Positions 30,495 through 40,400 of a stretch of DNA of 64,000 bases are shown here, piece by piece; the stretch's first letter is position 1; every line of letters begins with the position of its first letter. The notes below the pieces were generated by a model. It did not search any database and was not told where the DNA came from. It worked only from the letters and a program-made list of their open reading frames with translations. Origin of the DNA: JBLHKS01 sp047620505 (GTDB lineage: Bacteria > Verrucomicrobiota > Verrucomicrobiia > Verrucomicrobiales > DEV007). The position numbers and the translations under genes were made by a program. The stretch lies in contig JBLHKS010000001.1 in NCBI GenBank assembly GCA_047620505.1, positions 62,001 through 126,000 on the forward strand, in the 5' to 3' direction.

Positions 30495-33413
30495 ATGTCG
30501 GATTCTCCCGAAAGTTCCCCAAGTTTGAAGCCCTGGATCGATCCCGATCTGGAGGCCCGGATCGTCGCGCTGGTGCTCGGCGAGGCGTCGGATTTCGAAA
30601 GCGAACAGCTGGATCGAATCATCGGCGAAAGGCGGGAACTCCAGATTTTCCGGAAATTTATCGAATCGGCGCACGAGCAGATGGCTGAAATCGGTGCGAA
30701 ACCGGGAAACGAAGCCGAAAACGAGTGGCGGCTGGGCGCGAATCGGCGGGCGACGATTTTGAACGCGATCGGTCAGCCTGCGGAGGAAAATGCCGCGCAA
30801 ATCATGGCCGTTCGCCCGGCAGCTGCTGAGCGGAAAGTTCCCTATCGGCGAGCCTGGATCTGGCGCAATGCGGGCGCAGCTGCAGCGGCAGGTCTGATGT
30901 TTTTGATCGGCTCGATCGCGATGATGATGAGCCTTGGAGGGGACCAGGGCGTACGTTACAGGGTCGCTGAGAACTTCGGGAACGAACGCGATTCGAACGG
31001 CCCGATGAGCGGGGGATCCGACAATTCGTATTATGATAGGCGGAGCGGTTCTTCAAAGCCGGCGGCCTCCGCTCCTGCGCCGTTTGCCGCTCCAAAGCCA
31101 GCAATGGTCGACTCGGTTGCATTCGAATCCGCAAACGAGCTGGTCGCCTCAGTCACGGCTGAACCCACAAGCGGTCCGGTCGGAATCACTGGAATTGCTG
31201 AGCCTTCGGATCAATTCGGGCTTCTTAATAATACTGAGCTGGAATCCCTTTCGAAAAGTTCAGGCCCAATGCCTCCGCCCGCTGCTCGTCCCGACTTTAG
31301 GAGAGCAAATGACGGGTTAGCGTCGCTCCAGGACAACGAGACATCGGTAGAGAGGTCCAGAGCGGTCAGGGTGGCTCCGGCCGGATCGACTGCGCCTGGA
31401 GGAGGCGGAGGCGCGGTCACCAATGGCTTGGGTTTCGATCAGAATTCGCTCGAGACATCTACGGTTTCGGGAGGAAAAGAAACGACGAAGGCGCTCCCCG
31501 AAGCGAGGGAAAGCGAACGTCAGCTTGCTCAGCATGGAGGGGTGGCTCCGATCGATGTTGGTCGCGGGGCCGGACAGAAACAAACGCAGGAAGCTGCCAA
31601 ATTGACCCTGCCTGAGGCTCCTGCTCCTGCTCCTGCTCCTGCTCCGGCGCAACCTATGCCGGCCCGGCCGCTCATGGCGAAGCTGGATTCGAAAAAGGAA
31701 GCCATGGACGAGGACGAGCGCGAGGAGGACGAGAGCAAACTGGCGTTGGTGCCGAAATTCAGAGCGGATCTTTCGATGACTCGTGAACTTCATGAAAAAT
31801 CGGAATCGATCATTGAAGAGCAGGAACCGAGAGGCCGGAAAAGTCGAGAATTAGGGTGGGCTGCAGTGGTGGAGCCAGAATTTGGAGACAAGGATCAGCT
31901 ATCCCAGCTGGCGAGCCTCAATGAAGAGCTCGCGCCTGCAGGTCCGCCGAACGCAACCAAGTTTTTCTCATTCATCGAAGCCAATCAGATGGAGAGAGAA
32001 TTCATCTACCCAGCAGAATACGATTCGCCGGAAATGGTCGCCGGATTTGCGGTGGATTCAGGCGTGAAAGCTCGCGTCCAAGTCAAATTTCCCGAGATCC
32101 TCGCCAGCGCCGAGCCTTTTTCGACCTTCTCACTTCACGTAAGCGACGTTTCCTTTAAGCTGGCTCGCGCGAGCCTCGCAAATGGCCAGTGGCCGGAGGA
32201 ATCCAAGATCCGGATCGAGGAATTCGTTAACGCTTTTGACTACGGCGATCCGATGCCGAGCACAGCGGAAAAAATCGCCAGCCAACAGGAGCAGACGGCT
32301 CATCCGTTTCTCGCGTCGCGAAATTTGATGCGCGTTTCGATGCGGACCGCCGCTGCGGGTCGGTCTTCGCAAACTCCGCTGCGCCTGACGATTTTATTGG
32401 ACACTTCCGGGTCGATGGAGCGCGAAGATCGGCGGGAAACGACGCTTCGGGCGTTCATTTTGCTCGCCCAGCAGCTGCTGCCTCAGGATCAGGTCACGCT
32501 GATCGGTTTTTCGCGGCAACCACGGCTTCTGGCCGACCGGGTGAACGGCGCGGATGCGATGAAGCTGACTGAAGTGATCAGCCGCGCCGTCAGCGATGGC
32601 GGGACGAATCTGGAAGCCGCTTTGCGAGCCGGATTTGACAAGGCGATTGAGCAGAAAACCGAGGGAGCTCAAAACCGGATCGTGCTGATCACCGATGGTG
32701 CGGCGAACCTCGGTGATGCCGAACCTGAGCGGTTAGCCAAGATCGTCGAAGTGATGCGAACGAACGGAATCGCGTTTGACGCTGCAGGAGTCGGCGCTGC
32801 CGGTTTTAACGATAAAACGATCGAGGCGCTGACGCGCGATGGGGACGGTCGATACTATTTTCTGGATCGGCCGGAAGACGCTGACGCCGGGTTCGCGAAA
32901 CAGATCGCGGGAGCGCTGAGGCCGGCTGCGATGAACGTGAAAATCCAGGTTGAGTTCAATCCGGATCGAGTCGGTCATTACAAATTGCTCGGCTTCGAAG
33001 AACACCGTTTGGAGAAGGAAGATTTCCGCGATGACAGCGTCGATGCAGCCGAGTTGGCCGCTGAGGAGGCAGGCGTGGCGGTCTATCAAATCGAACCTCT
33101 CCCGGGTGGAACGGGCGACGTCGGAACGATCTCGGTTCGCTTCAGAGACATGGCGAGTGGCCGGATGGTCGAGCGTCGTTGGCCAATCCCGTACGAGGCT
33201 TCTCCGAGGCGAATCGGCAAGGCGGCTCCGGCGGTTCAGATTGCGAGCGTGGCCGCGTTGTTCGCCGCAAAATTAAAAGGCTATCCAGTTGGCGAAGCGG
33301 CTGATTTTCGCCAGTTATCAAGACTCTTAAACGAATTGCCGGAACGAGTCCGGAACGAAGAACGCGTCCAGCAGCTGCTGACGATGATCGAGCAGGCACG
33401 TCAACTCAGATGA
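30495..33413 (+). CDS. Membrane VWA/YfbK protein with anti-sigma-like N-terminus (paralogue 1)
   Basis: The ATG at 30495 starts 972 residues. Residues 1-75 form a charged helical domain (PWIDPDLEARIVALVLGEASDFE) like the cytoplasmic part of zinc-less anti-sigma factors. A membrane helix follows at about 120-147, then about 370 residues of low complexity, including an Ala-Pro run. The C-terminal part has a YfbK-type N-domain (SLHVSDVSFKLARASL, EEFVNAFDYGDPMP), a VWA domain with MIDAS DTSGSM (Asp636) and TDGAANLGDAEPE, and a C-terminal DUF3520-like region. VWA domains bind ligands through a metal ion. It is a close paralogue of the protein at 34079. It has no sigma gene of its own upstream, so it may share the one at 33534. 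Palindrome copies lie at 32469 and 33369. Confidence 0.88.
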   Translation: MSDSPESSPSLKPWIDPDLEARIVALVLGEASDFESEQLDRIIGERRELQIFRKFIESAHEQMAEIGAKPGNEAENEWRLGANRRATILNAIGQPAEENAAQIMAVRPAAAERKVPYRRAWIWRNAGAAAAAGLMFLIGSIAMMMSLGGDQGVRYRVAENFGNERDSNGPMSGGSDNSYYDRRSGSSKPAASAPAPFAAPKPAMVDSVAFESANELVASVTAEPTSGPVGITGIAEPSDQFGLLNNTELESLSKSSGPMPPPAARPDFRRANDGLASLQDNETSVERSRAVRVAPAGSTAPGGGGGAVTNGLGFDQNSLETSTVSGGKETTKALPEARESERQLAQHGGVAPIDVGRGAGQKQTQEAAKLTLPEAPAPAPAPAPAQPMPARPLMAKLDSKKEAMDEDEREEDESKLALVPKFRADLSMTRELHEKSESIIEEQEPRGRKSRELGWAAVVEPEFGDKDQLSQLASLNEELAPAGPPNATKFFSFIEANQMEREFIYPAEYDSPEMVAGFAVDSGVKARVQVKFPEILASAEPFSTFSLHVSDVSFKLARASLANGQWPEESKIRIEEFVNAFDYGDPMPSTAEKIASQQEQTAHPFLASRNLMRVSMRTAAAGRSSQTPLRLTILLDTSGSMEREDRRETTLRAFILLAQQLLPQDQVTLIGFSRQPRLLADRVNGADAMKLTEVISRAVSDGGTNLEAALRAGFDKAIEQKTEGAQNRIVLITDGAANLGDAEPERLAKIVEVMRTNGIAFDAAGVGAAGFNDKTIEALTRDGDGRYYFLDRPEDADAGFAKQIAGALRPAAMNVKIQVEFNPDRVGHYKLLGFEEHRLEKEDFRDDSVDAAELAAEEAGVAVYQIEPLPGGTGDVGTISVRFRDMASGRMVERRWPIPYEASPRRIGKAAPAVQIASVAALFAAKLKGYPVGEAADFRQLSRLLNELPERVRNEERVQQLLTMIEQARQLR
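31617..31646 (+). repeat. GCTCCT tandem repeat
   Basis: Five units of GCTCCT/G encode Ala-Pro repeats in the extracytoplasmic linker of the first VWA protein. Such a tract can vary in length by slippage. Confidence 0.85.
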
Positions 33414-33533
33414 CCTCTTTTTCTAAGACCAACCTTTCCTCTGTGTCTTCCCTGACACCGACCAAACGGATGACCGATTGTGATCCAAGCAACTCCAACT
33501 TTTATCATGGCCGCGCCCTTGAGACCAAGACCG

Positions 33534-34082
33534 ATGTCTGAGCAATCGCCTCCTTCGACTAAGCCTGCGCTCGCCGAGAAGGGCACGCTGACCTCTATTT
33601 TCGAAGCGGAAGAGGCACCGCTACTTCGTTATGCTTTTTCAATTATCAATCGACGAGCTATCGCCGAGGAACTCGTGCAGGAAGTGTTCCTTCAGCTCCA
33701 TAAACACTGGGCGAATGTCGAAAAACCACGCGCCTGGCTTTATCGAAGCGTTCGCAATCGCGCCTACAATCACATCCGCGATAACAAGCGCGAAATTCTA
33801 ACCGAAGACGCCGGAGAAAACGTGCCAGGCCAGGAAGTTGGCGAAGCGCCGGACGAGGTTTTGAGGCGGATGGAGGCCTCCGGTCATGTTCGGCTTACGA
33901 TGGAGGAATTGAAGGAAGAAGATCGCGAACTCGTTCGCCTGAAATATTTCGAGGACCTGAAATACAAAGAAATCGCCGAGCGAACCGGCCTAAGCATAGG
34001 GAACGTCGGCTACCGGCTTCATCATATTCTTAAACAGCTGGCTGAAAAGCTTCGCCAACTTGGAATCGAGGGCTCGAAATGA
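33534..34082 (+). CDS. ECF-type sigma factor coupled to a VWA protein
   Basis: I take the ATG at 33534; an ATG at 33507 is possible. The 182-residue protein has region 2 (EAPLLRYAFSIINRRAIAEELVQEVFLQLHKHW, then PRAWLYRSVRNRAYNHIRD) and region 4 (EDRELVRLKYFEDLKYKEIAERTGLSIGNVGYRLHHIL). It is a compact ECF sigma factor. Its stop overlaps the ATG of the second VWA gene in ATGA, so they are translationally coupled. This is the layout expected for a sigma factor and its membrane inhibitor. It sits between two VWA paralogues whose N-termini both look anti-sigma-like. The likely target regulon includes the giant envelope protein downstream, by inference from position. Confidence 0.92.
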   Translation: MSEQSPPSTKPALAEKGTLTSIFEAEEAPLLRYAFSIINRRAIAEELVQEVFLQLHKHWANVEKPRAWLYRSVRNRAYNHIRDNKREILTEDAGENVPGQEVGEAPDEVLRRMEASGHVRLTMEELKEEDRELVRLKYFEDLKYKEIAERTGLSIGNVGYRLHHILKQLAEKLRQLGIEGSK

Positions 34083-37000
34083 AAACGAACGAGAATCAGC
34101 ACGAGGATTTGACTCCTTGGATCGACGAGTCGCTTGAGGCTCGGTTAGTGGCGCTCGTGTTAGGCGAATCGTCAGATTTCGAGTGTGAAGAATTGGAGCG
34201 GCTCATGGAAGAGCGTCCTGAGTTGGAAGTCTTCAAAGACCAGATTGAAGCCGTCCATTCGAGGCTCGCGGAGATTGGCCTGGGGGAGTCCGCTGGCGTC
34301 GCTACTGTCGATGGCGCGCCAGAAGATGAATGGCGTTTGGAGCCGGGCCGGCGCGATGATTTGCTTGCGACTCTCGGCCGCGTTTCTGTGAAATCCGAGG
34401 GCGGACCAATCGCGATCGTCACGCCCTCAGGAGTCGATTCCGAATCAGCAGCTGCTGAGCCGCTCGTCCGGCGGAAACGGCGTCCCGTTGCTCGAGTTTT
34501 GCGCGTTTTGAGCTGGGCGGCAGCGGCCTGCGTTCTGATCGGAGCTGGCGCTTTGACGATCGCGATCATCGGCGGCTCTAGCGACAGCAATGAGTTTGTC
34601 GCGATGAATAACGAACTGCATACCGGAGATGCTGAATCGAAATCCGACAGGGAGCGATCGAACTATGGAATGGAGTTTGAGTCAGAGGAAGAATCCTTCG
34701 CCAAGGCTCGCTCTGAATCTTCAGGCGGCTTTGGTTTAAGTCTCGCGACCACTGCATCTGCTGCTCCAGAACCTGTGCCTTCGGATACGTTCGCCGATCT
34801 GGGTTCAACGAGTTTCGGAAATGGCCTGGTCGCCGAAGAAGAGTCGATGCGCGACCTGAATGGCGATGGCGCTGTTACGGTTGATTTCGCGGAAACTCGG
34901 CCGGGGCTCAGCGGCTCACTTCAAGGAGCCATGGTTGAATTGAAAGCCGAGATCGTAACGGCGGAGTCTCGCCTCGAGTCGATGGATGTGGTCGTTGCGC
35001 CGAGTGCAGGGCCCGTCCTGACAGCTGAGCCTGCTTCGGTAGAGTCTTTTCGACAGCTTGCCGACCTTGAAGAGGGGAACGAGTCACTGGGTCGCGAGGC
35101 TCCAATGCCCTCGGTCGTTGCGGCGAAGCCACAGGCACCGGCTAAGGCTCCTTCACCTGCTTCTGAGCCTGCTGCTCCGCTGATGAAGCTAGCGCCTGAC
35201 TCCGATGCTCTCGTCGCCACTGTTAATGAGCTTCAGATGAAGGCCGAACCTGGAATGGTCGAGCTACGGAACGGTGACGCCGATGATGATTTCAATGATA
35301 GGACTAGCTTGAGTGTCGGCGGAGGTGGTCAGGGTGGCGGCGGCGGCGTTGGCGCGGGTTCTGGCCAAATGATCGCCCTTGCAGAAGTCGCAGCAGCTGA
35401 GTCGGATGCCAGTACCGACCGCCGAGGACTAGGATTGCTTGTCGCTGATCAGAAGAATCTGGCCGCGGACAAGACAGAAGGATTAGTCACTCGGAATGGA
35501 CCGGTGGAAGCGCCAATGGCGCAAGCGGCTCAGGCACCGGGACCCGTCGCAGGTGAAAAGAGCAACAGTTCAGTCTCGTCCCCTGGCGCGAGTGTTCGAT
35601 TTGGAGTCACAGAAGACATACAGAATTATCGGATGCCGGCCCAAAAAGCGAAAGACGCAGCAGCTGGCCGTGGCGGCACTCTTGCCGATCTTGCCGACAT
35701 CGAAGAAGAGGAAATGCCGGAAATGGAGTCGGCGCCAGGCGATCCGTTTGCCAGCCTTAGGCCGGACGCCGTCGAAAATGGAAAGACGCGCGTCAGTGAA
35801 CAACAGAGCTCGACTGAAGGGCAGAGGAAGATGTTGAGCCGCGTTGAAAACGAAACTCGGGATCGATCCGTCGCTCTCAATTTCAGCGGCGATACAGACG
35901 AAGTTGTCGTCAATGAATTTGCCAGTGAGCTCTCCGAACGCGGATTTGACCGTCGCGGCAGCAAGCGCAAGGAGTTGATTCCAGAAGCGAGCCGGTTAAG
36001 CCGCGTTCAGTTTCCCGAAATCCTCGCCGCAATCGAGCCGGTTTCGACATTTTCACTTCACGTCAGCGACGTTTCGTTCAAGCTCGCTCAGGCCAGTCTC
36101 GCGAGCGGCCAGCGCCCTGACGTTGACAAAATCCGGATCGAAGAATTCGTGAACGCATTCGACTACGGCGATCCGATGCCGGCGGCTCAGGAGAGAGTCG
36201 CTTGCCAGAATGAGCAGACGGTTCACCCGTTTCTTGCGGGTCGAAGTTTGCTTCGAATTTCAATGCGGACAGCCGCCGCCGGACGTTCATCGCAAACGCC
36301 GCTTCGCCTGACACTTTTGCTGGACTATTCGGGGTCGATGGAGCGCGCCGACCGCCGCGAAACGATCCAACGCGCATTCGCGCTTCTGGCCCAGCAGCTG
36401 CTGCCGAATGATCAGGTAACTTTGATCGGTTTTGCTCGGGAACCTCGGCTGCTTGCCGATCGCGTTTCAGGTGGCGAGGTTGGCAAAAAGCTCAGCGAAC
36501 TCGTTGCCAACACGGCATCCGATGGCGGCACAAATCTCGAGGCGGCTCTGCGAATCGCGTTCGAAAAGGCCGAAGAGCAAAAGTTGGAAGGGGCGCAAAA
36601 TCGAGTGGTGCTGATCACAGACGGCGCAGCGAATCTTGGTGATGCCGAACCGGAACAGTTAGCGAAAATCGTCGGCCAAATGAGGGTCAACGGGATCGCT
36701 TTCGATGCCGCGGGCGTTGGCGCGGATGGTGCGAACGACGAAGTCCTTGAGGCGCTGACTCGGAACGGAGATGGCCGCTATTACTTTTTGAATCGGCCGG
36801 AAGACGCGGATGATGGCTTTGCTAAGCAGATTGCTGGAGCGCTTCGGCCAGCTGCGATGAACGTTAAAATCCAAGTCGAGTTCAATCCGAAACGAGTCGG
36901 CCATTACAAGCTGCTTGGGTTCGAAAAGCACCGTCTTAAGAATGAAGATTTTCGTAATGACAGTGTCGATGCTGCCGAGCTCGCCGCTGCAGAAGCCGGC

Positions 37001-37348
37001 GTCGCGCTCTACCAGGTTGAACCGCTTCCGGGCGGAGAGGGCGACATCGGTTTTGTCTCGGTTAGGTTTCGCGATATGTCGAGCGGTCGAATGATCGAGA
37101 AGCGCTGGCCGATTCCTTACCAGCCGACTACGCCGTCGATCAACGATGCTCAGGATTCGGTCCGGCTCGCAACCGCCGCCGCTCTTTTCGCTGCCAGGCT
37201 GAAGGACGATCCGGTAGGCGGATCAGCTGAATTCAAAGGGCTCGCGCAGATCGTTAACGGCCTGCCAGCGCGGGTTCGCGAAACGCCGCGCGTCCAGCAG
37301 CTGCTGATGATGATCGAACAGGCCCGAAGCGTGATCGGCGACAATTAA
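34079..37348 (+). CDS. Membrane VWA/YfbK protein with anti-sigma-like N-terminus (paralogue 2)
   Basis: A 1089-residue protein coupled by ATGA to the sigma gene. The layout equals that of paralogue 1: an N-terminal helical domain (PWIDESLEARLVALVLGESSDFE), a membrane helix at about 139-166 and a longer variable linker of about 470 residues, including a Gly-rich GGGGQGGGGGVGAG-type stretch. The YfbK N-domain, VWA domain (DYSGSM, MIDAS Asp749) and DUF3520-like end follow. From the YfbK domain onward the two proteins are nearly identical in many blocks, while the linkers differ, so duplication was followed by linker divergence. I infer that the cytoplasmic part holds the ECF sigma factor and the external VWA module senses a ligand or partner. 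Palindrome copies at 36392 and 37295 match those of paralogue 1; the copy at 34446 has no counterpart there. Confidence 0.88.
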   Translation: MKTNENQHEDLTPWIDESLEARLVALVLGESSDFECEELERLMEERPELEVFKDQIEAVHSRLAEIGLGESAGVATVDGAPEDEWRLEPGRRDDLLATLGRVSVKSEGGPIAIVTPSGVDSESAAAEPLVRRKRRPVARVLRVLSWAAAACVLIGAGALTIAIIGGSSDSNEFVAMNNELHTGDAESKSDRERSNYGMEFESEEESFAKARSESSGGFGLSLATTASAAPEPVPSDTFADLGSTSFGNGLVAEEESMRDLNGDGAVTVDFAETRPGLSGSLQGAMVELKAEIVTAESRLESMDVVVAPSAGPVLTAEPASVESFRQLADLEEGNESLGREAPMPSVVAAKPQAPAKAPSPASEPAAPLMKLAPDSDALVATVNELQMKAEPGMVELRNGDADDDFNDRTSLSVGGGGQGGGGGVGAGSGQMIALAEVAAAESDASTDRRGLGLLVADQKNLAADKTEGLVTRNGPVEAPMAQAAQAPGPVAGEKSNSSVSSPGASVRFGVTEDIQNYRMPAQKAKDAAAGRGGTLADLADIEEEEMPEMESAPGDPFASLRPDAVENGKTRVSEQQSSTEGQRKMLSRVENETRDRSVALNFSGDTDEVVVNEFASELSERGFDRRGSKRKELIPEASRLSRVQFPEILAAIEPVSTFSLHVSDVSFKLAQASLASGQRPDVDKIRIEEFVNAFDYGDPMPAAQERVACQNEQTVHPFLAGRSLLRISMRTAAAGRSSQTPLRLTLLLDYSGSMERADRRETIQRAFALLAQQLLPNDQVTLIGFAREPRLLADRVSGGEVGKKLSELVANTASDGGTNLEAALRIAFEKAEEQKLEGAQNRVVLITDGAANLGDAEPEQLAKIVGQMRVNGIAFDAAGVGADGANDEVLEALTRNGDGRYYFLNRPEDADDGFAKQIAGALRPAAMNVKIQVEFNPKRVGHYKLLGFEKHRLKNEDFRNDSVDAAELAAAEAGVALYQVEPLPGGEGDIGFVSVRFRDMSSGRMIEKRWPIPYQPTTPSINDAQDSVRLATAAALFAARLKDDPVGGSAEFKGLAQIVNGLPARVRETPRVQQLLMMIEQARSVIGDN

Positions 37349-37407
37349 AACGAATCTTGTTACACCCCGCGTGTCTCGCGGAAATCCACTTTTCAACGAC
37401 CCATTCC

Positions 37408-40400
37408 ATGACCCAAAATCTAAGCACAAAACCAATCGGGAAGCTTGCGCTGAGTCTTCTGCTCGCGCTGTTCTGTCTCGCAAACGTCCAATCGCAAGAG
37501 GCCCCTGCCAGTGTCGACGCTCAAATCGCCGAAGACGGCACGGGCACGATCATTGTCGAGGCGCATGGGGTCAGGCCAAAGCCGCCGGTGTTCTACACTT
37601 CCAGTGCGAGCACGGTGGTTACGGTCGGAGGCAAAATGGTAACATCCACGTCGACGATCAACGTTAAACTGATCCAGGGGGAAGCGGAAACGATTAGCAT
37701 CGGCATTATTGGAAAGGGGCGAGTCACGGGGGTCGGGTCCAAGCAGCCGATCGAATCCTGGGCAGTTCGAAACCAGGGTCCGCTTCGTTTTCTTGATCTC
37801 AAAGTGCCGAAGGAGACCAAGGAATTGAAGGTGGGGGTAACGACTCATTCAGAAAAATACGACGACAAGTTGGACGGGGCTGGTCATGCGCTCGATCTGA
37901 CTCACGTGGCCCCAGGAAACGCGATTGGGTTCCACTCAGTCATTACGCTTAAGTATTTGGATTCGGTTAGTGGAGAAGTTGTCGCGGCTGAAGGTTTTAC
38001 GGCGTTGGAAGCGGAAAATCAGTTTGAAACGACCACAGGCGGTAAGCTCAGCCTGAAAATTGGACGTAGCGGAGCTAAGCCTGGTCCTGTTGAGTTTGCG
38101 GATGCGAGCTTGAGTGGCTCAGTTGATGAGGAAGGCGATTTCGCGAAGTTTGAGTACTCGGCCACGGTCACGGTCACTGAAGACGACGCAGTCGTTCCTA
38201 TCCTTCGCGGCAACGCAGCGGCTAGCGCGATTGGGAACGCAGCTGGCTACCGACTTCGGCTGAGTCCGGACTCTGGAGATGCGACTTTCTACGAACTGGT
38301 TTTTCCGAAGGCTGGTCAGTTTCCAGTGAAGCTGGAGTTCATCGCGGTTCTCGGCGAAAACCTGGAATGGCGTATTCTGGCGTTCGATATTCTCGCTGCC
38401 AGCGCGGTAACGCCGCTCACACTTGAAGGCATCGAGGAAGGCGCGGAATTTCAGAAGGGAACGAGCATCGTCCCAGTTCGCAAGGGAGCCAATTGGAGCG
38501 GATTCGTCCCTGCCGATGGCCTTTGCAGGATCACTTGGAAACCTAAGCGGGAAACCGGCGAAGGTAAGCTGTTTTTCACGACGACCGGAATGATCGAGAC
38601 GCGTGTTGGTGCTGGACTGCTTCGGCAATCTCATTTGATCGATTTCCAGGTGCTCCAGGGAGAGCTCGACGCAGTCAGTATGGAAATCGACGGTCCTGGC
38701 GAGGTCGTCGCGGTTGAGGGTGAATCAATCCTCGGCTGGGAAGTGACTGGTCAGGCCGACGAACGTCAGCTTTCGATTAAGCTGAGCCAGCCGATGACCG
38801 GTGCCGCTCGGCTGAGCATTCGAAGCCAATCGACGCTGGATGCGTTGCCCGCTCAAGCCGAAGGAATGCGGCTGACTCCGGTCGGTGCCGTACGTCACTC
38901 GGGCTACATTCGTTTGTCGAACGAGGGCTCGGTTTCGCTCGATCCTGGTGGCCTGCAGGGCTTGACCCAGCTTAGCGCCGAGCAGTACCCGGCCGAGCCA
39001 ATCCCGAAGGCATTCGTTTACCGGTTTCCCTCAGCCGAATTTGGATTCCAGGTCGGCGTTGACCGGATTCAGCCGGAAGTCGATGTCAATCAAGTCCTGA
39101 CTTATCACATCACCGACGCCGGGCGCTCAATTTTCGCGACGCTCAATCTTCAGATCGAAGAAGCGCCGATTGGCGAGTGGACGATGCAGATTCCAGACGG
39201 ATATGAAGTGACCTCCGTGGAAAGCGCAGTGGTTCGGGATTACATCGTAGGATCGGAAGCGGTCGAGGGTCAGCGCACGTTGCGTTTTGATTTCGTTAAC
39301 GATATAGGCGGCGTTCAACTTATTAACCTTCGGCTCGAAAACAGCGTCCCAGCAGCTGCTGGCGAATGGGTGCTTCCGCCGCTGCGACAGCCGGACGCCG
39401 AATCCGTTTCGGGTCAGATCGAAATTGGTACTGCTCCTGGCTATCGTGTCGACGAAGGCCAGACCAGCCTGCTAAGTCGGATGTCTCACAATCCAGGGGA
39501 TACCCAGCTTCATTACAGGATTCGCGAAAGCGGTTGGGAGGCGACTTTGACTGTTATTCAACTTCAACAAAGTGTCCTCGCGGATGTTTTTCATCGCTAC
39601 ACGCTGAAGGAGCAAACCGCCTACGCCGATATTTTGATCAACTACTTCGTGACGGGCGCACCTGTCAGCGAACTGAAAATTCGCCTACCGGAAGGAGTTG
39701 AGAACGTGAGCGTCTCGTCGTCTGCGGATCTTCGTCAAGAGGACCTCAGCGTGGATGATATTTTGACGATCACGCTGCAACAACCGGTCATGGGCCCAGT
39801 TGGGCTAGTTATTAGTTTTGAAGAGCGGCTTCCCGGCGAAACCGGCGAGTTTTATCCGGGACGGGCTGAGCCTCTCGGCGTCGAAGGTGAGCAGGGTTTC
39901 ATTCACATCATGAGCCCGGTTCTGGTGACGATCGAAATTCCGGAAAAGCCGGCTGAGCTGCTTTCGTTGGCCGAATCCGAGATGCCAGCTGAGCTCCAGC
40001 TGCTGACTCCGGCACCGCCTCTGGCGACCTACCAATATACTGAGCGCGGCTTCGATTTGAGGGTAGTCGTCAACTGGTCCGACGCTGGCGAGACAGCTTC
40101 GCAGGTGATTGAATTCGCCGACGTAGTTTCCTACGTTGCCAACGATGGCCAGTCGAGAACTGACGTTACCTACGTTGTCAACTCACGCGGAAAGAGCACT
40201 TTGCGCGTGGACATTCCGACTGGAATGAAATTCTGGGAAGCCCGAGTCCAGACGCCGAATCGACCCGGGTGGATGAAAGTCAACGCGCGTGAGGACGGTG
40301 ATTCTACCTTGATTCCATTGCCTGAAACTCCGCCGAACGAGAATGTTCGGGTCAGGCTCAGGCTTGCGCAAGAATCAGCCAAAAACTCGAAGACGCTCAT

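Noticed and set aside
31617..31646. Short repeats that might suggest a CRISPR array
   Set aside because: The units are 6 bases, in frame, without spacers, and encode Ala-Pro. The repeat at 53818 is likewise a Pro-Gln coding tract.
35391..35666. Near-matches CAGCAGCTGAG and CAGCAGCTGGC
   Set aside because: They share only half of the palindrome. I counted only exact 12-mers and exact inner 10-mers.
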